From positions 20,209 through 84,208 of the forward strand of contig PSLA01000008.1 of NCBI GenBank assembly GCA_040289295.1: a DNA stretch of 64,000 bases, given 5' to 3'. A model generated the notes under the pieces. That model saw only the letters and a list, made by a program, of their open reading frames with translations, was not told the origin of the DNA and did not search any database. The translations under genes and the position numbers were made by a program. Each line of letters starts with the position of its first letter. Position 1 is the first letter of the stretch. The stretch is from J051 sp040289295 (GTDB lineage Bacteria > Armatimonadota > Fimbriimonadia > Fimbriimonadales > ATM1). This document shows positions 40,023-49,692 of this stretch, one piece after another.

Positions 40023-42659
40023 CTACCGGCCTTCGGCCAGCTGCGGGTCTGGTCGGACGGTGAGCGTCTTTGTAGCCACCTTGTCGGCCAGCTTGACGCG
40101 AACCGCGTAGGTCCCCGGCTCGACGGTTCCGCCGCGGCCCTGGGAGACGCCTCCCCGCTCTCCTTCACGGCCGGGATCACCGCCCCCTAGCCCTCCGGAG
40201 CGGCGGAAGTTCCAGTATGCGACGTTGATGCCGGCGTTACCGGGCGCGTTCGCAATGGTCGCGATCACTTGGCCGGCGGCATCGAGAATCTCGACGGTTG
40301 CGTCCGCGTTAGCGCTGAGGTAGTACATGATTCTTGCTCCCGCGGGCGGGTTTTCACCGAAGTACCATCCGTCACCGTCTCCATAGCCCCCAGTGCCGTT
40401 CGGAACCCACTGATAAGCGTCAACGGTGTCGGCGAGGACGACCGCTTCGCTCATGTTGTCGGCGCGGAGCGCCTGGAGCCCCTCAATCGGGGCGATAAAG
40501 ATCCCTCGGCCGTGCGTGCCGAGAATGATCTCGCGTTCGCGTGGATGGATCTCTATGTCGTGAACTGCGACGGTGGGCAGGTTCGTGCTCCACCGAGTCC
40601 ACTTCTGCCCTCGATCAAAGGAGACGTACAGGCCGAACTCAGTTCCTACGAATAGGAGGTTCTCGTTGGTCGGGTCCTCCTTGATTACGTACACGGACTC
40701 GTCTTGCGGGAGGTTAGCCGTGATGTTCGTCCATGTCTTGCCGAGGTCTTCAGTCACGAACACGTACGGTTTGAAGTCGCCGGTGCGATGCCCGTCGAAG
40801 GTGACGTAGCAGCGGTCGCGGCGATGCGCGCTGGCGTGCACGCGGCTCACCCACGTGTTTGCAGGAACGCCTTGAAGGTTTGCTGTCACGTTCGTCCATT
40901 CGTGGCCGCCGTTTTCGGACACGTGCACCAACCCGTCGTCGGTACCCACCCAAACGAGGTCGGCGACAAGGGGCGACTCGCTGATCGTGACGATGGTGCA
41001 GTGCGTCTCCGCTCCGGTGTGTTCGGGCGTAAGGCCTCCCATCGGCTTCTGTTTTTCAGGGTCGTTCGTTGTAAGGTCCGGGCTGACCTGCTTCCAGTTG
41101 CGTCCCTGGTCAATCGTCTTCCACAGCACGTTCCCGCCGAACCAAATGATCTTGGAGTTGTGCGGGCTCATGACGATGGGGGAAGACCAGTTGTAGCGCA
41201 TACCTTGCGCACGCGGTCGGATGTTTGCGACCTCGCCGGTGCGCTTGTTTCTTCGTCCGATGTTTCCGCCCTGACTCTCGTAGTAGATGGTTACGTTGTC
41301 GGTGGGATCAACTTGCACGTGGCAGCCGTCGCCTCCCCCGACTCTGTACCACTCCCAGTTCCCGATTCCGCGGCTCCGTGAGATGGAGGGTCCGCCCCAA
41401 CTGCCGTTGTCTTGGAGGCCTCCGTACACGTGGTATGGCACAGCCATGTCGTAAGTGACATCATAGAACTGCGAGATCGGCATATCCTCCATGAAAAGGA
41501 ACGTCTTCGCTCCGTCGAACGACACGGCAACTCCCCCGTCGGAGCCGGTGATTATGTGGTTCGAGTTGCTGGGATTGATCCAAACGGCGTGGAAGTCAAC
41601 ATGGATGCCCAGCCGCAGGGCGCGCCACGTGGCGCCGGCGTCCGTGGACTCCATCAGGTTCGTGGAGACGGCGAAGAGGTGCTTGTCGTCGTTCGGGTCA
41701 ACAACGATCTCGTGATAGTAGAACGGTCGTGTGTTGAATGTGCCCATGCGCTTCCACGATGCCCCGGCATCTTCGCTTCGATACACACCGTTCTGGTCGT
41801 TTTGCGTGCCTCTTCCCTCCGCTTCGACAATCGCGTAGAGGATGCGAGAATTTTTTGGATAGATGGTGAGGCCAATGTTGCCCGTCTGACCTTTGGGCAG
41901 GCCGTTGGTCAACCTCGTCCATCGTTCGCCGCCGTCGGTGCTCTTGTAGATTCCACCGTTCGGGCCACCGCTGCGGAAGGTCCACGGATATCGCCGGCGT
42001 TCATACATGCTGGCATAGAGCACATTGGGGTTGTTCGGATCGATGATGATGTCGCTCGCTCCGGTGTCCTCGTCGGTGTAGAGCACCTTGCGCCATGTCT
42101 TCCCTCCATCGGTGGTTTTGTACACGCCTCGGTGTTCGCTGGCGCTCCAGAGTGGGCCGATGGCGGCGACCCAGGCAATGTTCGGGTCACGCGGATGGGT
42201 GACGATACGCGCAATCTGCTGCGTCTCCTTCAAACCGACGTGCTCCCAGGTGTTGCCTGCGTCCTTGGAGCGATATACTCCCCTTCCCCACGCGACGCTG
42301 TTTCGGTTGTTCGATTCGCCGGCGCCGACCCAGACGATGTCAGGGTTGGCAGCCGAGAGCGTAACGTCGCCTATCGAGGCGGAGTCGAGTTCGTCGGTGA
42401 TAGGCGACCAAGAGACTCCGCCGTTGGTCGTTTTCCAAACTCCGCCGGAGGCGGAAGCGACATAGATGACCGCCGTGTTGCGTGGGTCAACGTCGATGTC
42501 GCTGACGCGCCCGCTCATTACGGCAGGCCCAATCGAGCGGAATCGGACTCCTCGAAGAATCTCTTCCGGGCTCGCCTGAGCAAGCGCCAACGATGCAAAA
42601 AGAGCCGCCACGACGTAACTGGAAGCCCAGTAGACAAGAATTTTGGTCCTTTGATTCAT
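40023..42659 (-). CDS. Secreted BNR/sortilin-like beta-propeller protein
   Basis: The protein of about 878 residues has a signal peptide ending ASLALAQA. It is built of many BNR/Asp-box repeats (S/T-x-D-x-G-x-T/S-W), for example KTTNGGVSW, RSKDAGNTW, KTTDGGKTW, KSTDGGERW, RSEDAGASW, ESTDAGATW, TIDQGRNW, VTEDLGKTW and SFDRGQKW. Together they predict two large propellers of the VPS10/sortilin type. The last ~130 residues form a beta domain. Close relatives are common in soil bacteria as glycosyl-hydrolase-like proteins, but catalytic function is not shown. ATG 42665 is an equally possible start. Confidence 0.87.
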   Translation of the reverse strand: MNQRTKILVYWASSYVVAALFASLALAQASPEEILRGVRFRSIGPAVMSGRVSDIDVDPRNTAVIYVASASGGVWKTTNGGVSWSPITDELDSASIGDVTLSAANPDIVWVGAGESNNRNSVAWGRGVYRSKDAGNTWEHVGLKETQQIARIVTHPRDPNIAWVAAIGPLWSASEHRGVYKTTDGGKTWRKVLYTDEDTGASDIIIDPNNPNVLYASMYERRRYPWTFRSGGPNGGIYKSTDGGERWTRLTNGLPKGQTGNIGLTIYPKNSRILYAIVEAEGRGTQNDQNGVYRSEDAGASWKRMGTFNTRPFYYHEIVVDPNDDKHLFAVSTNLMESTDAGATWRALRLGIHVDFHAVWINPSNSNHIITGSDGGVAVSFDGAKTFLFMEDMPISQFYDVTYDMAVPYHVYGGLQDNGSWGGPSISRSRGIGNWEWYRVGGGDGCHVQVDPTDNVTIYYESQGGNIGRRNKRTGEVANIRPRAQGMRYNWSSPIVMSPHNSKIIWFGGNVLWKTIDQGRNWKQVSPDLTTNDPEKQKPMGGLTPEHTGAETHCTIVTISESPLVADLVWVGTDDGLVHVSENGGHEWTNVTANLQGVPANTWVSRVHASAHRRDRCYVTFDGHRTGDFKPYVFVTEDLGKTWTNITANLPQDESVYVIKEDPTNENLLFVGTEFGLYVSFDRGQKWTRWSTNLPTVAVHDIEIHPREREIILGTHGRGIFIAPIEGLQALRADNMSEAVVLADTVDAYQWVPNGTGGYGDGDGWYFGENPPAGARIMYYLSANADATVEILDAAGQVIATIANAPGNAGINVAYWNFRRSGGLGGGDPGREGERGGVSQGRGGTVEPGTYAVRVKLADKVATKTLTVRPDPQLAEGR

Positions 42660-42807
42660 GTGCATGTCCCCTTCAATGGTAACGGGCTATTCCTGACCCG
42701 GTGCCGCAGATGGCAGCTCGTATCGGTAGCCCTCGCTTGCTTTTACCCCTTACGCCTTGGCAATGATTCCCGCTTCGGGGTACCATTTGGTCGGCAGGGT
42801 CGGGAAT

Positions 42808-43806
42808 ATGAGCGTTGAGGAGAGAGGAGCGACGCTTGCCGTCGTTCGGGTGGAACCGCCGCTTTGCCGCAGGCTGGAGCGTCTCAGCACCCACCTGGGG
42901 TGTGCGCCATTAGACGCTTTCGACTCGGTCGATGAGCTCGCGGCTCGTCCTGAATGGCCGGAAGTGATCCTGTTTGACGCCGAGAGAGTCGGAGCTGATA
43001 CAGCCCGGCTCTTTGACTGTAGGGTGGACAGCCATCTTACGCCGATCGTTGCTCTTGTGCCTTCGGTGGAATCTTCGCTGGCCCAAGCGTGCGCCGAAGC
43101 GGGAGCGCACGAAGTCTTTTCGTATGACCAGGTTGGTGTGGCTCTCGCCCATCGGCTGCGCTCCCTTCTGGAGGCTCGTGCGCTGCTCGTTTCGATTCGG
43201 AACGGCATCGATCCAGGCACACTACCGAGGCACGTGCGCGCCCTGGCGGCGGCGGCAGAGGTTGTCGAGGATCGGACGGGCGGCCACACGGCGAGGGTGG
43301 CTTGCCTGTCCGCCAACATTGCCGTGAGGTTGGGAGAGTCGCGCCATCTGGTCGAGCGCGTGCGACTCGCCGCGCTGCTGCACGACGTAGGCAAGCTTGC
43401 GGTCCCATCAATGATCCTGAAGAAGCCGGCGCGCCTTAGCCATTGGGAATTCGCGGTCGTACAACGGCACACGACGGAAGGCGCAGCGATGCTCGGTGAG
43501 CCGGTGACCGAGGAGCTTATGATCGCGCGCACCATCGCCGAAACCCATCACGAGCGATGGGACGGCGCCGGCTATCCAAATGGCCTAGCGGGAGACGCAA
43601 TACCGCTCGAAGGCCGCATTGTGGCTGTTGCAGACGTTTTCGACGCGCTGACCTCAGACCGCGCGTACAAACCGGCTTGGCACATCGGTGATGCGCTCGC
43701 CGAAATCGAACGCGGGGCGGGAACACAGTTCGACGCCCAAGCCGTCGAGGCGCTGATTTCTGTGTCGAAGGAGCCGGGTTTCCGTTGGGCTGCCGCCGCG
43801 CGCTGA
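42808..43806 (+). CDS. HD-GYP phosphodiesterase with N-terminal receiver-like domain
   Basis: HD-GYP proteins hydrolyse cyclic di-GMP. The 332 residues begin with a weak receiver-like domain (PEVILFDAERVG could hold the phospho-acceptor Asp; the conserved Lys is not evident). The HD-GYP domain follows: GHTARVACLSANIA, LLHDVGKLAVP with HD, RHTTEGAAML, ETHHERWDGAGYPNGLAG, and RIVAVADVFDALTSDRAYK. The key HD and GYP residues are intact, so activity is likely. It is divergent from the BNR gene. ATG 42808 is preferred over 42757. Confidence 0.9.
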   Translation: MSVEERGATLAVVRVEPPLCRRLERLSTHLGCAPLDAFDSVDELAARPEWPEVILFDAERVGADTARLFDCRVDSHLTPIVALVPSVESSLAQACAEAGAHEVFSYDQVGVALAHRLRSLLEARALLVSIRNGIDPGTLPRHVRALAAAAEVVEDRTGGHTARVACLSANIAVRLGESRHLVERVRLAALLHDVGKLAVPSMILKKPARLSHWEFAVVQRHTTEGAAMLGEPVTEELMIARTIAETHHERWDGAGYPNGLAGDAIPLEGRIVAVADVFDALTSDRAYKPAWHIGDALAEIERGAGTQFDAQAVEALISVSKEPGFRWAAAAR

Positions 43807-43814
43807 TGGCTTAG

Positions 43815-43863
43815 CAGGGAGGGCGAGCCTCTGGCGAGCCCATCGCGTAGCCTCGGCGGCTCC
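43815..43863 (+). repeat. Family 2 repeat, left half
   Basis: GGGAGGGCGAGCCTCTGGCG then AGCCCATCGCGTAGCC. It starts 8 bp after the HD-GYP stop. The rest of the spacer to 44049 shows no gene. Confidence 0.65.
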
Positions 43864-44049
43864 GACATATTTTATTCGAAACTGGTGAATTGAATCGGTG
43901 GCGGGGGCTATGGACCGGAGCGCCGCGACTTAAGCGCGACCCGAGACTCGTATAGCCGCATGTAATCCATCGGCACCTGGACAGCGTCGTCCAGCGGCTC
44001 CGGTCTAACCGTTCGACGTTCGCAGATACCGCAATAGTTCAGTTTCTTG

Positions 44050-45243
44050 CTATCCAGCGGGAACCGGCAGGCCGCCGACCGCGCCGACCGCGAACTCGTG
44101 GTCGTCCTTGTTTACCTTCTCAACCGTGTACTCGGCGACTGGGCCGACGGGGATCGCGCCCTGCCAGACGGGGCTCGTCGTCCCCCGCCAATACACGACG
44201 TAGTTGCCGCCTGCATCGGCTTCCCATGTGAGTCGTGTATCTTGGCCCTGACAACGCTCTATGCGTACATTACGCGGTTGTGGCCCTGCGTTGGCGAGCG
44301 CCGCCATCGCGACAAGGTTCATGCGCGTAACGTTGGCGAGGTACTCGAAGTCCATGAATTCAGGGAGGTCCTCTTCGGTGTGCTGCCGCGTGTACTCTTC
44401 GTAAACCTCGATGAATCGCACGGCGGGAAAGCCCCCGTTCGCGAAAGGCGTGTGGTCTCCGCCCCGGCCAAAGCGGTCTCGCCTGAAAACCAGTTTGACT
44501 CCGAACCAATCGGACTGCTCGCGGTTCTGCATGGGGCCGAGGCGCACGCCACTGTGAGGAACCTTCTCACGCGTTACCCACTCGATAAACCTCGCCAGTT
44601 CCCTGCTCTGATGCTGCTCGCTCTGCTCGCTGAATACACGCACGCGGGTCGGGTCGAACTGTCCGTTCTTGTTCGAAGACGAGCCGACTGTATCGTTGTT
44701 CAGCATCGCGTCGATCTTCCAACCTTCTTGCTTCGCTTTTTCTGCAAGCGCTGTGCTGCCGAGAAGCCCTTGCTCCTCACCGGTGAACCCAACGAACACG
44801 AGGGTGTGCTTCCACTTCTTGCGGCTCATGACTCGCGCAAGCTCCAATACAAGGGCGACGCCGGAAGCGTCATCGTTCGCGCCGGGTGCTCTCGCCGTCA
44901 CCGGGTCGCCCTGAAGGTTTAGCGTGTCGAGGTGCCCGCCGACGAGGATGACGCGGTCGCTCTCGCCCCTGAGTGTCGCAACAACTTGCACGACCTCCTT
45001 CGTTTCCGGCACGCGCCGGCTCTGGTGAATCGTGTAGCGCATAAGCTCCACCTCGACGCTAGGTATCGCGCGGAACTGCGCGGTGAGCCATTCTGCCGCC
45101 TCTGTTAGTTGCGGCGAGTTCGTGTTTCGAGTGTGGAACGAGGCAAGCCGCTCCACAGTCGCCTTCAGTCGCTCGGGACTGACCAGAGCGACGAGGTCGG
45201 CGTGCTCATACTGAATCGTGATGGCCATAAGAATTGCAAGCAT
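44050..45243 (-). CDS. M28-family zinc aminopeptidase
   Basis: Co-catalytic zinc exopeptidase of about 397 residues. Metal and catalytic residues are in place: GGHLDT (His and base Asp), GANDDASG (bridging Asp), FTGEEQGLLGS (Glu-Glu), NNDTVG (Asp) and GGDHTPF (His). A C-terminal fibronectin-like segment (RLTWEADAGGNYVVYWRG) follows. The N-terminus is MLAILMAITIQ, a short hydrophobic run that may be an export signal with an incompletely identified start; GTG 45258 is the alternative. Peptide substrate is unknown. Confidence 0.86.
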   Translation of the reverse strand: MLAILMAITIQYEHADLVALVSPERLKATVERLASFHTRNTNSPQLTEAAEWLTAQFRAIPSVEVELMRYTIHQSRRVPETKEVVQVVATLRGESDRVILVGGHLDTLNLQGDPVTARAPGANDDASGVALVLELARVMSRKKWKHTLVFVGFTGEEQGLLGSTALAEKAKQEGWKIDAMLNNDTVGSSSNKNGQFDPTRVRVFSEQSEQHQSRELARFIEWVTREKVPHSGVRLGPMQNREQSDWFGVKLVFRRDRFGRGGDHTPFANGGFPAVRFIEVYEEYTRQHTEEDLPEFMDFEYLANVTRMNLVAMAALANAGPQPRNVRIERCQGQDTRLTWEADAGGNYVVYWRGTTSPVWQGAIPVGPVAEYTVEKVNKDDHEFAVGAVGGLPVPAG

Positions 45244-45258
45244 GCCAATACGATACAC

Positions 45259-45623
45259 ACTGTTCTGCCAGCCTCTGTTCAAACGGCCGACAGGCGGCGC
45301 ACGTGACAGTGATAAGGTCCGTCGAGCGGTCGTAATCTCCGCACCGGAGGAAAAATCAGTTCTTTTGACGCTCGCACTCGCCGTCGAGATGCTGATCCAA
45401 GAGAAGGCGAGCGAGCAACGCAGCTCACCACTGAACGACGGCGCGCTCAGACCGGCCCTCGCTCGGAGCGCCTTCTCTTGTCGGACATTGACGTGCGGCT
45501 GTGCGACTCTTGCTACGGATTGGCTGAAGGTCGACGAGGGAGGGCGAGCGCATCTCGCGGTGCAGGCACTCGAGGAGACGCAGCGAAAGCCCACGCGAGA
45601 GCAACTCATGCTCGCCTTGCGCG
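45259..45623. other. Intergenic stretch without a supported gene
   Basis: 365 bp between greA and the M28 peptidase gene, both leftward. Open frames exist on both strands, including one of 151 codons on the plus strand, but none has a recognisable domain or Shine-Dalgarno site, and that one overlaps the greA 3' end. Confidence 0.5.
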
Positions 45624-46091
45624 CTACTCGACGCGCTCGATTCGGTACTGAATCTCACCGGAAGGCGCTTTAACCGATACTACGTCGCCGGTGGCCTTGC
45701 CTACCAGCGCCGAGCCCAGAGGCGAGACGATCGAGATGAGGTTGTTCTCTGGGTCGGCCTCGAACGAGCCGACGAGTGACACGGTCAACTCCTCTTGCCA
45801 CTTCATGTCGAACAGCGTCACCTTGCTTCCAAGGTGCGCAATTTCTCCACCGACTTCGGGCCTTTCGACAATGGTTGCGTTCTCGAGAATCTTCTCCAGG
45901 TCGGAGATGCGCCCCTCGATGCGCGCCTGGTTGAGTTTCGCCTCGTGATAGGCGGCGTTCTCTCGGAGGTCGCCGTGCGACCGAGCCTCGCGGATCGCCT
46001 CGACGATTCTGGCTCGCACAGTGCTCTTTAACTCCGCCAGCTCCTCTTCAAGGCGTCGCTTCCCCTCGGGTGTCAACAGGATCTCTTGCAT
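45624..46091 (-). CDS. greA: Transcription elongation factor GreA
   Basis: GreA rescues backtracked RNA polymerase by stimulating transcript cleavage. The 155 residues have the N-terminal coiled coil (LTPEGKRRLEEELAELKS...) with the acidic tip LRENAAYHEAK, and the C-terminal FKBP-like domain (GSKVTLFD, ISIVSPLGSALVGKATGDVVSV). Length and motifs are standard. Confidence 0.96.
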   Translation of the reverse strand: MQEILLTPEGKRRLEEELAELKSTVRARIVEAIREARSHGDLRENAAYHEAKLNQARIEGRISDLEKILENATIVERPEVGGEIAHLGSKVTLFDMKWQEELTVSLVGSFEADPENNLISIVSPLGSALVGKATGDVVSVKAPSGEIQYRIERVE

Positions 46092-46288
46092 TGGCTTCGT
46101 TGCTCGCTCTTGGGTGCCCGCATACGCGCGACAGCAGGGCGTCTCTTCCCTGCCGTCAACTCGAATACACGCAGGGCGAGCCGTACACCGGCCCGCTCCT
46201 CTCGTGACAGATTATAGACGATGGGGGTGCTTGACTTCACGTTTGGCGCCTTACGCCAAGAGGGTCATCAGGCAGCCTCGCCGCCCCC
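46092..46288. other. Intergenic stretch upstream of greA
   Basis: No gene is seen. Together with the family 2 repeat at 46289-46373 and about 75 bp beyond, it separates the divergent greA and GT2 genes; promoters for both must lie here but no clear consensus pair was found. Confidence 0.45.
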
Positions 46289-46373
46289 CAGGGAGCGTTC
46301 GCGCCCTCGCGAACACAAAGCGGCCGGTCTGTGAAGGGTTGGTTGTAGGCTCGCGAGACGCTCGCCCTCCCTT
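46289..46373 (-). repeat. Family 2 repeat, complete copy
   Basis: A full two-part element on the minus strand: GGGAGGGCGAGCGTCTCGCG, then a middle part with ACAACCAACCCTTCACAGAC and CGGCCGCTTTGTG, then TTCGCGAGGGCGCGAACGCT ending CCCTG. It is nearly identical to 50917-51000 in opposite orientation, about 4.6 kb away. Confidence 0.85.
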
Positions 46374-46448
46374 ACCTCCCAGCCCAGCGGTCGCCGCCGC
46401 GGAGGATCTTAGTCACGCCGCTGGTCGGCGTGGGGGTAGGTTACGCCC

Positions 46449-47387
46449 GTGCCGCTTGTGTCGGTTGTAATCGTGACGCACAACAGCAGGGAAGATGTGG
46501 CGCGCAGCCTGGCTTCCCTGCCTTCGGATGTGGATGCGATTATCGTGGATAACGCATCCAGCGACGGCACGCCCGCCGAGGCGCGAAGGCTGCGGCCTGA
46601 CGCCGTAATTCTTCAGAACCGCTCAAATCGAGGGTTTGGCGCTGCCTGCAACCAGGGGCTGGAAGCGGCAAAAGGGGACCTGGCGCTTCTGCTGAACCCG
46701 GATGCGTTCGCGCGCCCTGGCGCGATCGAGGCGCTCGCCGAAGCGCTGGTCGCCGATCCGGACGCCGTCGCCGCGGGCGGCAGATTGTACTTCCCGAACG
46801 GTCGCTTGCAAGATTCGGTCGCAGGCAAGTTGACGCTGTGGGCGCTCTTCTGCGAGCAGAGCGGTTTGGAGCGAATCATTCACGCATACTGGCGCACGCC
46901 GATGTTGGTTGAGATGGGCATTGGCCCACATGAGGTGGACCAAGTGATGGGCGCGTGCATGATGCTGAAGCGAGCGAAAGACGGGCGCTTTCCTCGCTTC
47001 GACGAGCGGTTCTTCCTCTACTGCGAAGACACGGAACTCTGCAGGCGCCTTCGCGACGCGGGCGGCAAGATTCTGTTTGTGCCCGCTGCCGAGTTTGTCC
47101 ACGCCCTTGGCATGAGCAGCGAGTCGTCGCGGTGGCGCGCGGTGGCTTTCTACAACCGCGGGAAGGAGTTGTACTTTGCGATCCACCACGGAGGCCTCGC
47201 GGGTGTGATGGCGTTCGCCATGGACAGGCTGGGAGCGCTGCTTAGAATGATGGTGTGGTTGGCGCTTTGCGTCGTGATACCGTGGCGCTTGCGCAAGTCG
47301 GCAGCGAAGGTGCTTCTCTTCGCGAGGGTGCTCGTTGCGCCGACTGACCCCTACACGCGATGGGTGAGGACGGAGACGTGCGAGTAG
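46449..47387 (+). CDS. Family 2 glycosyltransferase (rhamnosyltransferase-like)
   Basis: The 312-residue protein (GTG start) opens with VSVVIVTHNSREDVARSLASL and has IIVDNASSDGT, NRGFGAACNQG and LLLNPDAF, the nucleotide-sugar and DxD-like features of GT2 enzymes that modify polysaccharides. RFFLYCEDTELCRRLRDAG is the acceptor-side motif common in rhamnosyltransferases. A hydrophobic segment lies near the C-terminus. It overlaps the following membrane/TPR gene by 28 bp. Confidence 0.88.
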   Translation: MPLVSVVIVTHNSREDVARSLASLPSDVDAIIVDNASSDGTPAEARRLRPDAVILQNRSNRGFGAACNQGLEAAKGDLALLLNPDAFARPGAIEALAEALVADPDAVAAGGRLYFPNGRLQDSVAGKLTLWALFCEQSGLERIIHAYWRTPMLVEMGIGPHEVDQVMGACMMLKRAKDGRFPRFDERFFLYCEDTELCRRLRDAGGKILFVPAAEFVHALGMSSESSRWRAVAFYNRGKELYFAIHHGGLAGVMAFAMDRLGALLRMMVWLALCVVIPWRLRKSAAKVLLFARVLVAPTDPYTRWVRTETCE

Positions 47388-49570
47388 CAACCACGCTCTC
47401 CTGGACGGCAGTCTTCGCGCTGTTCCTGGTTGCTTGCCTTCAGCGGATTTGGGACTTCGACTTCTGGTGGCTGCTGGAGACCGGCCGCCGCGTCGCGGAG
47501 GAGGGCATACCGCGAGCGGAGGAGCTTTCGGTCGCGGCGAAGGGGAACACGGTTGTTGAATTACGCTGGCTCTTCTGCCTCGGGTTGTACGGCGTGGTGA
47601 CCGCCTTTGGCTATGTAGGCGCAACGCTCGTCAAGACAGCGTGGCTCGCGGGCGCCTTCGCGTTAAGCTGCAACGCGTCCGCTTCCAATTGGTTGCGCCT
47701 ATGGATTGCTCCTGCCGTAGTCATGTTGGCTGTCGTTGCGAGCAACGCTAGGCTCATCCTTCGTCCAGAGATCGTGACCTACCTCCTCCTCGCGCTGTTC
47801 TTGTTCCTCATCGTTCGCGTGCGCGAAGGACGGCTTCAGGCGCGGGCGGCGTGGACGCTTCCCGTCCTTGTCGTGTTGTGGGTCAACGCGCATACACTGT
47901 TCATACTTGGCCCGCTTGTTGTTACCGCTTGGGCGGTGGCCGAGACTTTGTTTTCCAACCGCCAACGGCGTTTGACGCGGGTAGCGTGGTCTGTGGCGTT
48001 TGCGGCCTGGGCGGCGTGCCTTGCAAACCCCTACGGCGCCCAGAGTTTCGTCTTTGCGTGGCAGATCTTCGGTGAGGCGCGAGAGTCGGTGTTCAAAGAT
48101 GTCATCGCCGAGTTGCAATCGCCACTGACGTTCGGGTTTGGCTACTCAGCGGTTATCGGCTTGACGGCGCTAACCGCGGTGGCGGTGGGGTTTGGTGCCG
48201 CGTCGGTACGGCGCTTGGACTCGTTCCTCACGATCGTTACTGCGGCGATGGCCGTGCTCGCGTGGTCGGCGGTTCGAAATATCCCGCTTTTTGCGCTCGC
48301 GGCGGTTCCGTTCTGTTTCCGGCACGCGCCCTCGGCGTGTTCGCGAGGACGCTCCCTGAGCCCTACGCCTTGCCGAATCGCGCTCGCGAGTGCCACGGTG
48401 GCTGCTTGCCTGTTCCTCGTGTGGGCGATGTGCACTGACCGGCTTCACGTGTGGCAGAACGAAAGCAACCAGTTCGGCGTAGGTCTTGCGGAGCATCGGT
48501 TTCCCCTCGATTCTTTGGCCGCGCTCGAATCGCAACGTCTGCCTTCGCCGGTTCTGAATTCGATGGAATTCGGTGGCTTCCTGATGCGGGCGGACCTACC
48601 TTACTACGTTGACGCTCGTCTCGAGGTATACGGCGAAGCAACGTATCGAGAGTATTTCTCGCTTGCGCAGGACGACGACAATTTGCGGGATGCGATCGAG
48701 AGGTGCGGTTTCCGAACCGCACTCCTGTCTTTGAACTCTCCCCTACTTCCACGCCTGCTTGCACTCAAAGGATGGCGTGTAGCCTGGTTCGACGAGGCGG
48801 GCTGCCTTCTGTCTACTGCCGAGGTGTCCGACGACGTTATCGAGCGTGCGCTGCAGGCAACCCTGGACCGCCTTGGTGAGCCGGTCGCGTATCAACAGGC
48901 GGGCATCTTCCAGCGGGTCTCGTCGCCACAGCCGTACCAAAGAGTTGCCGAGTTTCTGCTGACGATCGGACGGAACGAGGAGGCGCTGAGGCTTGCGGAG
49001 CGGGCAGTTCTCGCGTACCCGTCGGGCGTCGGAGTGCGGACGACACTGGGCAATGCACTGTACGCCGTCGGACGAGAGAAAGAGGCGCGCGAGCAGTTCG
49101 CCCTCGCCGTTCGCGCCAACCCTGATGACGCAACCGCATGGGAGAGCCTTGGCGCGCTCCAAGCGACATCGGGCAAATGGGAGGACGCGCGAGTAAGCCT
49201 GCGCAAAGCCACGGCGCTGTCGCCGAAGAGCGTAAATGCCTGGCGATGGCTGGCGCACGCCGAGGCGCAGACCGGTGACTTGGTCGCCGCGAGCGCCGCG
49301 CTGCGACGCGTCATCGCCCTCACTCCGAGCGACGCAACTGCGTGGTGGGACCTGGCGAGAGTGGAAGCAGCGAGAGGGCTCCATGCACAGGCTCTTGAGG
49401 CCCTCCGCCAGGCGAACACCCTCGCCCCCTGCCACCGAGGCATCGCAGCAGATCTCGTTGCTCTCCTGCTCGCCTTCGGAGAGGCGAAGGAGGCGAAGGA
49501 CGTCGTCCATCGCTACGAGTCGGAAAGTGGCACCCCAGATGCCGAGCTTCGCACCGCCGCTGGGCTGTAG
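47360..49570 (+). CDS. Polytopic membrane protein with C-terminal TPR domain
   Basis: The 736-residue protein (or from GTG 47378) has about nine or ten membrane segments in the first 370 residues, with loop motifs resembling GT-C-type membrane enzymes (DFDFWWLLETGRRVAEEGIP, WVNAHTLFILGP). A soluble region with LNSMEFGGFL follows. The last 230 residues are TPR repeats (NEEALRLAERAVLAYP, KEAREQFALAVRANPDDATAWESLG, DARVSLRKATALSP). A family 2 repeat at 48336-48360 is translated as CSRGRSLSP in a loop. Its exact role is unknown; neighbours suggest surface glycan work. Confidence 0.78.
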   Translation: MGEDGDVRVATTLSWTAVFALFLVACLQRIWDFDFWWLLETGRRVAEEGIPRAEELSVAAKGNTVVELRWLFCLGLYGVVTAFGYVGATLVKTAWLAGAFALSCNASASNWLRLWIAPAVVMLAVVASNARLILRPEIVTYLLLALFLFLIVRVREGRLQARAAWTLPVLVVLWVNAHTLFILGPLVVTAWAVAETLFSNRQRRLTRVAWSVAFAAWAACLANPYGAQSFVFAWQIFGEARESVFKDVIAELQSPLTFGFGYSAVIGLTALTAVAVGFGAASVRRLDSFLTIVTAAMAVLAWSAVRNIPLFALAAVPFCFRHAPSACSRGRSLSPTPCRIALASATVAACLFLVWAMCTDRLHVWQNESNQFGVGLAEHRFPLDSLAALESQRLPSPVLNSMEFGGFLMRADLPYYVDARLEVYGEATYREYFSLAQDDDNLRDAIERCGFRTALLSLNSPLLPRLLALKGWRVAWFDEAGCLLSTAEVSDDVIERALQATLDRLGEPVAYQQAGIFQRVSSPQPYQRVAEFLLTIGRNEEALRLAERAVLAYPSGVGVRTTLGNALYAVGREKEAREQFALAVRANPDDATAWESLGALQATSGKWEDARVSLRKATALSPKSVNAWRWLAHAEAQTGDLVAASAALRRVIALTPSDATAWWDLARVEAARGLHAQALEALRQANTLAPCHRGIAADLVALLLAFGEAKEAKDVVHRYESESGTPDAELRTAAGL
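48336..48360 (+). repeat. Family 2 repeat fragment inside a coding region
   Basis: GCGTGTTCGCGAGGACGCTC then CCTGA matches the right half of family 2 and keeps the reading frame of the membrane/TPR protein. Confidence 0.6.
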
Positions 49571-49571
49571 G

Positions 49572-49660
49572 CAAGGGTGGGCGAGCGTCCCGCGAGCCCG
49601 TCGTGTAGCCTAAGTGGCTCCGCGGCTTCGTGTTCGCGAGGACGCGAACGCTCCCTGAAG
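49572..49660 (+). repeat. Family 2 repeat, near-complete copy
   Basis: GGGTGGGCGAGCGTCCCGCG at the left and GTTCGCGAGGACGCGAACGC then TCCCTG at the right; the right part contains a perfect GTTCGCG/CGCGAAC palindrome. It starts directly after the TPR gene stop and the middle part is diverged. Confidence 0.75.
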
Positions 49661-49692
49661 GGCGGCGAGACTGCGCAACACAGCGCCTAAGG

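Noticed and set aside
39794..40063. 89-codon open frame on the plus strand
   Set aside because: It runs through the hairpin at 39977-40012 and into the antisense of the BNR gene; composition is not protein-like.
45218..45673. 151-codon open frame on the plus strand
   Set aside because: It is antisense to the start of the M28 peptidase gene and the end of greA, has no domain and no Shine-Dalgarno site.
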